Positions 1-7,969 of a stretch of 64,000 nt of DNA are shown here, piece by piece. A program made the position numbers and the translations under genes. How positions within the stretch are numbered: the stretch's first letter is position 1; every line of letters starts with the position of its first letter. Origin of the DNA: an uncultured Lachnospiraceae bacterium (GTDB taxonomy: Bacteria > Bacillota > Clostridia > Lachnospirales > Lachnospiraceae); assembly GCA_944384125.1 (NCBI GenBank), contig CALWSF010000005.1, positions 29,445 through 93,444 on the forward strand, read 5' to 3'. Under the pieces are notes generated by a model that made no database searches, was not told the origin of the DNA, and saw nothing but the letters and a program-made list of their open reading frames with translations.

Positions 1-82
1 CTTAAAAGGTGGAATATTTTAACAGAATGTTCGATTTTTTAAGATCTGATTTTAAAAAAAGAAATGAACAGAGGGTATTTTT

Positions 83-1165
83 ATGTCTATTAAATACAAA
101 TGGCTGGCAGGAAGACTTGAACTTCTGATCCAGAAAAACATTCAAAATTCCATACACAGGCTCCCCACTGAAAAAGAACTGTGCACCAGGTACCATGTAA
201 GCCGCCAGACTGTACGAATGGCACTGTCTCTTCTGGAGCAGAACGGGCTAATTGAAAAAAGGCAGGGGAGCGGTACATACATTACAGGCCGTCTCCAGAA
301 TACCGCTGAAAATACCGTGGGAATTCTGATATCCAGTGACCAGGAATATATCTATCCCGGTGTTCTCAGCGTTATAAAGGATACTCTCCTGTCCGGCGGC
401 TTCAAGACCAGGATCCATGTCACGGACAACTGTGTCAGCCGGGAGAGGGAGATTCTTGAGGAAATTCTGAAAAATCCGGTTCGGGCGCTTATTGTGGAAG
501 GCTGTAAAACAGCCCTTCCAAATCCAAATCTGGATCTGTACCACAGGCTGATTAAAAAAGGCTGCGCCCCTGTATTTCTCTACAACTATTATCCCGCTCT
601 CCCTGATGTTCTCTGCATAAAAGATGACAATTATTCCGGCAGTTCCATGCTGACAGAATATCTGGCCTCCCGGGGACACACTGCCATCGGAGGTATTTTC
701 AAATCCGACGATCTCCAGGGAATCGAGCGGTATCAGGGTTTTTCCGAGACCATGCGGAATCTGGGACTTAAGCTTCCCGACAGCAGAATAGGCTGGTACG
801 GCTCCCGGGAGCTTCATCGGCTTATCCATGAAAAAGATACGCGTTTTCTCAGCGACATTGTTAAAGACACGCTCCGTTCCTGCACCGCTGTCATCTGCTA
901 CAACGATTTTATCGCTTACTATTTAATTGATGAACTGATCCGCGCCGGGTACTCTCTCCCCGGCGACATGGCCATCGCTGCTTTTGACAATACCTACCTG
1001 AGCAATTCCAACATCCTCACAGTAACAACTCTGTCACACCAGCCCCATGAACTGGGGCTTAGGGCCGCAGGGTCCGTCATCCGGAAACTCAGCGGACTTC
1101 CTGCATCCTCCTACGAAGCACCATGGGAGCTGAACCTCAAGGAAAGTACCCGGACAGAGCTCTGA
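83..1165 (+). CDS. GntR-type HTH regulator with LacI-like sugar-binding domain (AraR-like)
   Basis: Cytoplasmic transcriptional regulator of 360 aa. Residues about 5-70 form a GntR winged helix (PTEKELCTRYHVSRQTVRMA, then the wing GSGTYI). Residues about 75-340 resemble a periplasmic-binding-protein/LacI effector domain (NTVGILIS at its start, AAFDNTYLS near its end). This GntR plus LacI architecture is that of AraR, which responds to a sugar. The ATG has a GAGG Shine-Dalgarno 8 nt upstream. It converges, 10 bp away, on the response regulator of the sugar-sensing unit, so joint control of a carbohydrate locus left of the window is plausible. The ligand is unknown. Confidence 0.85.
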   Translation: MSIKYKWLAGRLELLIQKNIQNSIHRLPTEKELCTRYHVSRQTVRMALSLLEQNGLIEKRQGSGTYITGRLQNTAENTVGILISSDQEYIYPGVLSVIKDTLLSGGFKTRIHVTDNCVSREREILEEILKNPVRALIVEGCKTALPNPNLDLYHRLIKKGCAPVFLYNYYPALPDVLCIKDDNYSGSSMLTEYLASRGHTAIGGIFKSDDLQGIERYQGFSETMRNLGLKLPDSRIGWYGSRELHRLIHEKDTRFLSDIVKDTLRSCTAVICYNDFIAYYLIDELIRAGYSLPGDMAIAAFDNTYLSNSNILTVTTLSHQPHELGLRAAGSVIRKLSGLPASSYEAPWELNLKESTRTEL

Positions 1166-1175
1166 CAGGCCTCTG

Positions 1176-2792
1176 CTACTTTCTCTTCTCCGCACGGTAC
1201 TCTCTGGGACTGCATCCCTGCAGCTTTTTAAACACAAAGCTGAAATAGTGGGCATCCCTGTACCCTACCTCTCTGGCTATCTCTCCGGAAGACCTGTCTG
1301 TCTGGCGAAGCAGCCGCTTTGCCTTCTCAATCCGCTTTTCCGTCACATATTCCACAAAGGTTTTCTGCATTCCCTGACTGAATATGGCACTCAGATAATT
1401 GGCACTGGCACCTGTATTTTCCGCTACCATATTGAGGGACAGATTGTCCCTGTCAAAATTGGCATCAATATATTCCAGTGCCCGCTTCAGTATTTTTCCT
1501 CCCTGATAGCTGTTTATCTGATCCCGGATTCTCATAGCAGTCCGGAGCATACCGACAAAATAAGCAAAAACTTCACTTTCATCCCGATGGATATTTTCCA
1601 CCGCCAGCTCAATCTCATCCGAGTACTCCTCTTTTTTTGCCCCGATTGATTCAAGAAACGCCACAGCCGCAAACCGGATATTTAAGATCACATAGCTGCG
1701 GAACATCTTTGATTTCAGTGCATTGCTTATATTCTGAAGGTATGACTCCACAAAATCGTGAATTTCCTTATCCTCTCCCCTCGCAAGAAAATCCCTGATG
1801 ATCTCCGGATCCATCTGCATGAAATCCACTTCGCCTATATTTTTTTCCTCCGAATCTGACAGATGATCCGACAGGCTGTTCTCCGACAGAATATGAAGAT
1901 GGGGCAGAATAAAGCGGTACGCAAAATAATGATTTACTGTCTTATAACATTCAGGAAGCATACTGAGCCTGCTTACCGGTTTTCCCACGGCCGCATACCA
2001 TTCCAGACATTCTTCCTCCGCTATACACACTTTTCGGATATGAGCGAGAGCATTTTCCACAAGCTCCTCCATATGCTCCTCCTCTGCCTTTATCAGAACG
2101 CCGTAGCAGTTAATATTGAGGCGGAACAGGATATACTGCGGATGTCTGAGAAAAAAATGAAATACCTCCTCCTGCTTTCTGGCAAAATGCTCCCGGCGCT
2201 CCAGGGGAGATCCCTCTTTTTTTTCATAGATAGAAAGCAGAAGAAGGTTATAGCAGGAAGCTGTAAGCTCCAGGGATCTCTGCGCTGCCTCCTCATAAAT
2301 CTCCTTGACTGAAAGCTTCCCGTCCAGAAGTCTTTCGAAAAAACGGCGCAGGGAAAACTGCTCAAATTCCTGCATCTCATCCTGAAACTGAAGCTGATAG
2401 TCTTTCCGCTCCGCATCCTGTTCTATTTTCTCTTTCATCTCCAGAAGAACATTTCTGAGCGTCTGTCTTGTGATTGGCTTTAACAGATACTGATCAACAC
2501 CTGCCGCAATCGCCTGGCGGGCATACTCAAAATCATCATAACCGCTAATAATAATAATCCTGATCCCGGGAAATTCCTCTTTTACGATTTCACTGAGGGA
2601 CAGTCCGTCCATAAACGGCATCTTGATATCTGTGAGAAGTATATCCGGCTTCATTCTGCGAATCATGGGGAGTGCCATTTCTCCGTCGCTGGCCTCTCCC
2701 ACAAGCTGAAAACCGTACTGCTCCCAGGGGATCTTATCGCGAAAACCCTCTCTTATTACACTCTCATCCTCAACTAAAAATACTTTCAGCAT
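1176..2792 (-). CDS. AraC-family response regulator (YesN-like)
   Basis: Two-component output protein, 538 aa. The receiver domain spans residues 1-120 with acidic pocket VEDE (8-10) and phospho-acceptor Asp55 in LLTDIKMP. The middle 300 residues are the poorly conserved linker usual in YesN proteins. The C-terminal 100 residues form an AraC double HTH (ISLAREVGYR-like segment GEIAREVGYRDAHYFSFVFK, then GCSPREYR). An in-frame ATG 123 nt upstream was rejected: it lies inside the preceding gene, and the chosen start has GGGAGAG just upstream and begins exactly at the receiver fold (MLKVFLVEDE). It follows the sugar-binding gene after 16 bp. Confidence 0.88.
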   Translation of the reverse strand: MLKVFLVEDESVIREGFRDKIPWEQYGFQLVGEASDGEMALPMIRRMKPDILLTDIKMPFMDGLSLSEIVKEEFPGIRIIIISGYDDFEYARQAIAAGVDQYLLKPITRQTLRNVLLEMKEKIEQDAERKDYQLQFQDEMQEFEQFSLRRFFERLLDGKLSVKEIYEEAAQRSLELTASCYNLLLLSIYEKKEGSPLERREHFARKQEEVFHFFLRHPQYILFRLNINCYGVLIKAEEEHMEELVENALAHIRKVCIAEEECLEWYAAVGKPVSRLSMLPECYKTVNHYFAYRFILPHLHILSENSLSDHLSDSEEKNIGEVDFMQMDPEIIRDFLARGEDKEIHDFVESYLQNISNALKSKMFRSYVILNIRFAAVAFLESIGAKKEEYSDEIELAVENIHRDESEVFAYFVGMLRTAMRIRDQINSYQGGKILKRALEYIDANFDRDNLSLNMVAENTGASANYLSAIFSQGMQKTFVEYVTEKRIEKAKRLLRQTDRSSGEIAREVGYRDAHYFSFVFKKLQGCSPREYRAEKRK

Positions 2793-2808
2793 ATATTTTC
2801 TCTCCCTG

Positions 2809-3858
2809 CTAATCTTCCGGCTCCTCCAGTGCCGTCGCCGCATTATTTTTCGTATACACCGTCTCCGGCACAAAATAAAGCTTTGCAACCGGATCTCCTT
2901 TTTCCAGCCTTTCAATTACCGTTTCCGCATACTCTCCCTGATGCGGATTACACTCAATGTCCGCTGTGATAACCCCGTCCGCAACAAGCTTCAGGGCATT
3001 TTTTACCGCATCAAAGGAAATAATCATAATATCTCCATCTGTCCCGGCCGTTTTCCCCGCACGGTCAATCGCCTCCAGGGCGCCGAATGTCATATCATCA
3101 TTCTGAGAGATCAGCACATCTATATCCTCATATTTGTCAAGAAGGCGCTCCATTTCCTCCTCTCCCTTGGCAGTCGTAAACTCTGCATCTACCTGCTCCA
3201 GGATAATCCAGTTGTCATGCTGCTGCGCTACCTCCCTGAACCCCCTGGTCCTTCCTATGGTGGCCGTTGCTCCCTCTGTGCCCTGCAGCACAACAATCCG
3301 GATGGTATCATCCTGCCGCCCCTGCCTTGTGAGATACTTTGCCAGCACAGTTCCGGCCATACGCCCCTCTCTTGTAAAATCAGAACCTATCCAGGTCGTA
3401 TACAGAGAAGTATCCTTCACGTTTACCTTTCTGTCAATCAGAATAACAGGGATACCTGCTTCCTTTGCCTCCTGCAGTACCGTATCCCAGCCATCTTCCG
3501 TGAGAGGAGAAAAAACAATATAATCCACTCTCTGAGATATAAAGCTGCGCAGCGCCTTTATCTGATTTTCCTGTTTCTGTCTTGCATTGTCAAATATAAG
3601 GAAATAGCCGTTTTCTTTCGTAAAAACATTCTGTATGGATTCTGTATTTGCCGTTCTCCACACAGACTCGCTCCCTACCTGCGAAACTCCCACAACAGTC
3701 AGATTTTCATCCACCGGCGTGCGCATATCTTCCAGCTTTTTTTCTCCGTTTATCTCCCCGCATCCCAAAAGCATCAGTCCCGCAGCAAACATGGCAACTG
3801 CCAGAACGATAAGAACTGTAACCGTAATCCGAAACCACTCTCTCTTATTTTCTGTCAA
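2809..3858 (-). CDS. Lipoprotein-like sugar-binding protein, sensor partner
   Basis: Periplasmic-binding-protein type I fold, 349 aa, related to ribose/galactose binding proteins (TVVGVSQVGSES at the start of the mature domain; VILIDRKV; IISFDAVKNAL). An N-terminal hydrophobic segment at about residues 11-32 ends in LLGC, so Cys33 is a lipobox candidate. I chose the TTG start: AGGAG stands 7 nt upstream, whereas an ATG 33 nt earlier has no ribosome site. The gene overlaps the kinase by 14 nt and is followed by the response regulator. No permease or ATPase genes accompany it here, which favours a role as extracellular co-receptor for the kinase rather than transport. Confidence 0.8.
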   Translation of the reverse strand: MTENKREWFRITVTVLIVLAVAMFAAGLMLLGCGEINGEKKLEDMRTPVDENLTVVGVSQVGSESVWRTANTESIQNVFTKENGYFLIFDNARQKQENQIKALRSFISQRVDYIVFSPLTEDGWDTVLQEAKEAGIPVILIDRKVNVKDTSLYTTWIGSDFTREGRMAGTVLAKYLTRQGRQDDTIRIVVLQGTEGATATIGRTRGFREVAQQHDNWIILEQVDAEFTTAKGEEEMERLLDKYEDIDVLISQNDDMTFGALEAIDRAGKTAGTDGDIMIISFDAVKNALKLVADGVITADIECNPHQGEYAETVIERLEKGDPVAKLYFVPETVYTKNNAATALEEPED

Positions 3859-5338
3859 AGCCCTGCTCCTTTCCCGCCCCGATATTTGCATAAACAGCCG
3901 GAATCGTCAGCGTTACCTTTGTCCCCTTTCCTTTTTCCGACTCAATCTTCATGCCGTACTGGGAACCGAAATACATGTGAATACGCTCATTTACATTGGC
4001 GAGACCAAACCCTTTTTCTGTTTCTCTGCAGGGACGTTCTATTTCTGACTGCAGCTTGCCAAGCTCATCCTCCGACATACCCACACCGTCATCTGTCACA
4101 GTAAGAATGAGAATATCCCCCTCTTTCTTACCGCTGACACAGATTCGCCCTTTCGCCCGCTTGTACTTGATCCCGTGATAAAGTGCATTTTCCACAAGAG
4201 GCTGCAGAGTCAGCTTTAAAATCCGGTATTCATAGAGAGCCGGATCTATGGCAATCTCATATTCCAGAATATCTCTGTAACGCGCTTCCTGAATCTCCAG
4301 ATAGCTGCTGATATGCTGTTTTTCCTCCCGCAGTGTGATGAATTCTTTTCCACGGCTGAGTACCAGTCTGAAAAAATCCGACAGCGTCACAACCATGTTC
4401 ACAGCTTCATCCGTTTTATTTCCCTCAATCAGCCATACAATTGTATCCAGAGTATTATAGAGAAAATGGGGATTTATCTGCTCCTGAAGGAGTCTCAGAT
4501 CAGCCCGGCGCATCTTCTGCTCATCTTCTTTAATTTTACTGATAAGACTCTGCATATTTTCCGCCATATCATTAAATCCGCGGGCCAGCGTCTCCAGCTC
4601 ATCCCGGGAGTTTACCTCTGCCCTGGCACTAAGATCGCCCCCCGAAACCCGCTTTGTTGCATCATAAAGAACTCTGACAGGTCTGAGAATATCCGATGTG
4701 ATGTAATACGTGACAAGAATTGTCAGAACAACCAGAACTACTATGAGAATTCCGCACACAATACTGAAGCTGTTGATCCTGCTCTTCAGCGCAGCCGTTA
4801 CCGTTTCCATGCTGCGCATCTGGTAATATATGTAATATTGAATATTATCCTGAATCAGTTCCGTAAGAATATAGATATTATCATCCAGTTCCTTGATATT
4901 TTTATCATACTGCCCGCCCAGCTCTATATTATGAATGATATCATCCACCCTTTTTTCAAGTGTATCAATATTCCGCAGAAGGCTCTCCAGCCAGACTCTG
5001 CTCTCCGGGTCTGTGGTAATATCACGCAGAACTGTAAACTCATCACGCAGATCTCCAATCAGAACGTACGGATCCTGAAGTGTCTGATCCTCCGAAATGT
5101 TTTCAAAATCCACATAGCCAACCACAAGTTTATACAGGCTTTCATCCATTTCCTCTTTGAAATTCAGATTGTAATTGTTGGCAATCGTAAGATTTCCCAC
5201 AATGCGATCATAAATCCGATTGTAATTTACCATGGAAATAAGGAGTACCACAACCAGTACCAAAAACGGCAGTACTATGGCTGCTGAAAACAGCAGTATT
5301 TTTTTATTTATCGATAATCGAATAGAATTTGCCTTCAT
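3845..5338 (-). CDS. Sensor histidine kinase (YesM/LytS-like)
   Basis: Membrane kinase of 497 aa. Transmembrane helices at about 14-36 and 191-213 enclose an extracellular sensor region of 150 residues. A HAMP segment (about 214-266) precedes the His_kinase domain with phospho-acceptor His291 in QINPHFLYNTL, followed by an HATPase domain (LVENALYHGI and TDDGVGMS boxes, then FGLANVNERI). This is the YesM class, normally paired with a YesN regulator, as found two genes downstream. First gene of a three-gene operon. Confidence 0.9.
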   Translation of the reverse strand: MKANSIRLSINKKILLFSAAIVLPFLVLVVVLLISMVNYNRIYDRIVGNLTIANNYNLNFKEEMDESLYKLVVGYVDFENISEDQTLQDPYVLIGDLRDEFTVLRDITTDPESRVWLESLLRNIDTLEKRVDDIIHNIELGGQYDKNIKELDDNIYILTELIQDNIQYYIYYQMRSMETVTAALKSRINSFSIVCGILIVVLVVLTILVTYYITSDILRPVRVLYDATKRVSGGDLSARAEVNSRDELETLARGFNDMAENMQSLISKIKEDEQKMRRADLRLLQEQINPHFLYNTLDTIVWLIEGNKTDEAVNMVVTLSDFFRLVLSRGKEFITLREEKQHISSYLEIQEARYRDILEYEIAIDPALYEYRILKLTLQPLVENALYHGIKYKRAKGRICVSGKKEGDILILTVTDDGVGMSEDELGKLQSEIERPCRETEKGFGLANVNERIHMYFGSQYGMKIESEKGKGTKVTLTIPAVYANIGAGKEQGFDRK

Positions 5339-5446
5339 CGCCCTGTCAGAAATCCCCCCTGCTCCATCCGTACTTTTTCCGGAATCCGCAAAAACATTTT
5401 TTCATTCCCGCATCATAAAACAGATATCAGATACCCGGCCATCATT

Positions 5447-5475
5447 ATTATAAAGTGGTTTTTCATTTTGAACAA
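5447..5475 (-). promoter_or_regulatory. Putative sigma-A promoter of the sugar-sensing operon
   Basis: On the minus strand a perfect TATAAT (5452-5447) lies 17 nt downstream of TTGTTC (5475-5470), about 110 bp before the kinase start. The -35 matches only in TTG, so the call rests mainly on the -10 box and its position in the divergent spacer. Confidence 0.4.
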
Positions 5476-5592
5476 TAGGCTTTTTGTCCTCCCCTGTTCT
5501 GTGATCTCGTCACATACAAAAAATCTGATTTATGATAGAATAAAAAAAATTCCGGTCGCATGACCGAAAATATTAAATAAGGAGAGTATAAA

Positions 5593-5787
5593 ATGGCAAA
5601 AAGAAAAGCAGTGGCAGACAAAGCAATCTGTGTGGCCTGCGGAGAATGTGAACACGTCTGTCCCAGGAACGCCATACATGTGTGGAAGGGGATTCATGCA
5701 AAAACAGACTTTTCCCTGTGCGTGGGATGCGGAATCTGTGCCAGAAACTGTCCGGCCGGATGTATTGTAATGGAGGATATGGAATAA
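5593..5787 (+). CDS. 2[4Fe-4S] ferredoxin-like protein
   Basis: A 64-aa protein consisting almost only of two 4Fe-4S motifs: CVACGECEHVCP and CVGCGICARNCP, each CxxCxxCxxxCP. Such small bacterial ferredoxins carry low-potential electrons. An AAGGAGAG ribosome site precedes the ATG. A possible TAGAAT -10 box is at 5536-5541. The stop codon overlaps the start of the next gene by one base, so the two are translationally coupled. Confidence 0.88.
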   Translation: MAKRKAVADKAICVACGECEHVCPRNAIHVWKGIHAKTDFSLCVGCGICARNCPAGCIVMEDME

Positions 5788-6359
5788 TGAAGAAAAAATG
5801 GTATGATTATCTGTGGATCTGGTCCATTCTGTATTTTATTCTCGGCTTTTTCAACATTCTTTTTGCGTGGCTCGGAATGATAGACTTTCTCGTTCCTCTG
5901 TTTATGGCACTCTTTTTCAGAAACAAATGGTTCTGCAATCACATGTGCGGCAGAGGACAGCTCTTCCGCCTTCTCGGCAAAGACCTGAAATGCAGCCGCA
6001 GTAAACCCACCCCAAAATGGATGACGTCCCGTTATTTCCGCTACGGCTTTCTCGTATTCTTTCTCTGTATGTTCGGAAACATGCTCTTTCAGACATGGCT
6101 TGTTGCATCGGGGGCACAGAGCCTTCGCGAAGTTATTAAACTCTTCTGGACCTTCCGGCTTCCTTGGAACTGGGCCTACACAGCCGGCACAACAGCCGAC
6201 TGGATCGCACAGTACAGCTTTGGCTTCTACAGTCTGATGCTGACCTCTACCATAATCGGTCTCATCGTCATGGTACTCTACATGCCGAGAAGCTGGTGCA
6301 CATTCTGCCCCATGGGCACAATGACACAGCTTGCCTGCAGACTGCCAGATAAAAAATAA
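5787..6359 (+). CDS. Membrane 4Fe-4S-type protein (NapH/NosR-like, Fer4_5)
   Basis: Polytopic membrane protein of 190 aa with about four helices (about 7-35, 75-95, 125-150, 155-170) and paired cysteine clusters: CNHMCGRGQ after the first helices and CTFCPMGT near the C terminus. This is the core of the NapH/NosR/CcoG-like Fer4_5 family, which passes electrons between the membrane and soluble partners. It lacks the C-terminal ferredoxin domains of NapH; the adjacent 64-aa ferredoxin probably supplies them in trans. I chose the ATG overlapping the ferredoxin stop (TAATG); a longer in-frame extension would run through that gene. Electron donor and acceptor cannot be inferred. Confidence 0.78.
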   Translation: MKKKWYDYLWIWSILYFILGFFNILFAWLGMIDFLVPLFMALFFRNKWFCNHMCGRGQLFRLLGKDLKCSRSKPTPKWMTSRYFRYGFLVFFLCMFGNMLFQTWLVASGAQSLREVIKLFWTFRLPWNWAYTAGTTADWIAQYSFGFYSLMLTSTIIGLIVMVLYMPRSWCTFCPMGTMTQLACRLPDKK

Positions 6360-6366
6360 GACAAAA

Positions 6367-6430
6367 GCCCGGGATACCGGCATGGAAAAGCTCATAATTC
6401 ATCTGCTTTTTTCATACCGGTGCCCGAGGC
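6367..6430. terminator. Imperfect stem-loop between convergent genes
   Basis: Arms 6367-6384 (GCCCGGGATACCGGCATG) and 6413-6430 pair with a few G-U pairs and one bulge across a 28-nt loop. T-rich sequence follows on the plus strand. It separates the iron-sulfur operon from the diguanylate cyclase and could end both transcripts. Confidence 0.5.
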
Positions 6431-6466
6431 TTGACTTTCCAGTTTTTTAATAATACTGTCTCTGTT

Positions 6467-7795
6467 TTAATATTCTAAAATTTCTCCCCTGTTCCTGTGA
6501 AACTTCCGCTTCTCTTCATACATACACTCATCTGCTTCATTAACCATCTCCATAAAATCCTTCGGCCCTATGTCGCGCCATACTGCACCTATGGACAGAT
6601 CATTCATAAGCTCGGGAACCGCTTTTGTCTGTGCAACAATTTTCTCAAATTCTTCGCGCTCAACCCCGGGGCAAATCACGAGAAACTCATCTCCCCCCAT
6701 ACGGTACACCGCATTTCTTCCGAAAATATTCATAAGACTCTGACAGACTCCCTGAATCAGCTGATCGCCGCATTCATGCCCCAATGTATCATTAACATGT
6801 TTTAATCCATTTACATCTCCGAATAATATACCCACACGATCCGCAAATTTTTCACTTGCCGTGAATTCACTCAGCGCATAACGGTTTTTGGCTCCTGTCA
6901 GCTGATCATAATAACTGATTTGTTTCAGGGTATTGACCATATCTCTTCTGTATAAAGTTGCCGAAATAAAATGACATAAAAGCTTACAGAAATGAACTAT
7001 CTGCGTAATTTTGTTTTCAGGCGGATTGTCTATTCTCAGAAGCCCTCCCATATCTCCGTCACGCATCAGAGGAAAAACTATCAGGCTTTTTACATCATAG
7101 GGTTTCAGATATTCCGCTATCTCCTCATTTTTCCGGTACACTTTCTCCATATCACGCAAAACGACAGGTTCATTATGACGAAGCATACCGTACCATGAGC
7201 TCAGCTCCTGTATCATTTCCTGCTCCACCGGAACGGGCCCCGGCAAATTTCTTTCTCCCTGAAACCATCCATATGTCCCATGAAAATTCCCGTCATTGCC
7301 CGGCTCATAAATAAAGCACCCTGTACACTCCAGATGCACACATATATATTCCAGCATTCCGGAAAGAAGATCCTCTTCATTAGATGCAAAACACCCAAGC
7401 ATAAGACATTCGTTTAACATCGTTTCCTGATAAATCAAAAAGGAATCTTCTATATCACACTCCGGCTCCTTCATTTTAAGTCCAATTACCGCCCTGAACT
7501 TTTGATCCTCATATTCCATTACAACAGTTTTAATACGCAGACTCTCTCCCAAGATCGGATTTCTGCAGACTGTTTCATCAACTTCACGGGCATCCAGACT
7601 GTCGTTCTGACAGAATAAACAGGGGGCTTTAAGCCCCTGAAGCAGAGTATAGCATTTTTTTGCTTTATAATCCGTCTCTGAGGCTTTGAATTTTTCCCGT
7701 GCATACCGGTTCATATATGCTATTTCATATGTATTTATATTAATTACGATTACAATTTCATTTATATTTTCCAAATATTCCCAAGGCGCTTTCAT
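6467..7795 (-). CDS. Diguanylate cyclase with PAS-like, GAF-like and GGDEF domains
   Basis: Predicted soluble enzyme of 442 aa that makes cyclic-di-GMP from two GTP. Residues 1-110 look like a PAS fold (IVIVINI, IAYMNRYA) with a Cys-rich patch CLFC at 59-62. Residues about 130-285 look like a GAF sensor. Residues 295-442 are GGDEF, with DQLTGAKNR at its start and an intact GGDEF signature at 367-371. The RxxD inhibitory site expected five residues before it is absent (RNAV), so product inhibition may be lost. An AGGAGG site stands 8 nt before ATG. A sigma-28-like promoter lies immediately upstream, divergent from a phosphodiesterase gene. Confidence 0.92.
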   Translation of the reverse strand: MKAPWEYLENINEIVIVININTYEIAYMNRYAREKFKASETDYKAKKCYTLLQGLKAPCLFCQNDSLDAREVDETVCRNPILGESLRIKTVVMEYEDQKFRAVIGLKMKEPECDIEDSFLIYQETMLNECLMLGCFASNEEDLLSGMLEYICVHLECTGCFIYEPGNDGNFHGTYGWFQGERNLPGPVPVEQEMIQELSSWYGMLRHNEPVVLRDMEKVYRKNEEIAEYLKPYDVKSLIVFPLMRDGDMGGLLRIDNPPENKITQIVHFCKLLCHFISATLYRRDMVNTLKQISYYDQLTGAKNRYALSEFTASEKFADRVGILFGDVNGLKHVNDTLGHECGDQLIQGVCQSLMNIFGRNAVYRMGGDEFLVICPGVEREEFEKIVAQTKAVPELMNDLSIGAVWRDIGPKDFMEMVNEADECMYEEKRKFHRNRGEILEY

Positions 7796-7831
7796 AAAAA
7801 CAACCTCCTGTATTTCTATCCCCTATTTATA

Positions 7832-7858
7832 ATATCGTTATTTTTTTTTTGTAATTTA
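7832..7858 (-). promoter_or_regulatory. Sigma-28-type promoter of the diguanylate cyclase
   Basis: Read on the minus strand: TAAA (7858-7855), a 15-nt spacer, then AACGATAT (7839-7832). This matches the sigma-28/SigD pattern TAAA-N15-GCCGATAN except for two bases of the -10. The predicted leader is about 30 nt. Confidence 0.75.
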
Positions 7859-7908
7859 ATAAATATCATATTTTTGTTGCACGTTTTGCAAAATCTATGT
7901 AAAATGCC

Positions 7909-7936
7909 TAATATTTATATATAAAACCCCCGATAT
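7909..7936 (+). promoter_or_regulatory. Sigma-28-type promoter of the HD-GYP gene
   Basis: TAAT (7909-7912), 16-nt spacer, CCCGATAT (7929-7936). The -10 is close to the GCCGATAT consensus and the -35 has one mismatch. The start codon is 33 nt downstream. Confidence 0.65.
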
Positions 7937-7969
7937 ACAAAAAGATATTAAAATGTAAAGGAGTCTCTC

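Noticed and set aside
1186-1250. Terminator between the convergent GntR and response-regulator genes
   Set aside because: The 10-bp gap and nearby coding ends show no stable stem with a T-run.
2793-2915. N-terminal extension of the response regulator
   Set aside because: The added 41 residues are Arg-rich, overlap the sugar-binding gene and have no ribosome site; the receiver domain starts at 2792.
3134-3523. Plus-strand open frames across the sugar-sensing operon
   Set aside because: They are antisense to well-recognised domains, with low-complexity Ser/Arg composition and no ribosome sites.
5694-6395. Minus-strand frame of 233 codons opposite the iron-sulfur membrane gene
   Set aside because: Cys/His/Glu mixture without domain logic; the plus strand holds clear cysteine motifs and helices.
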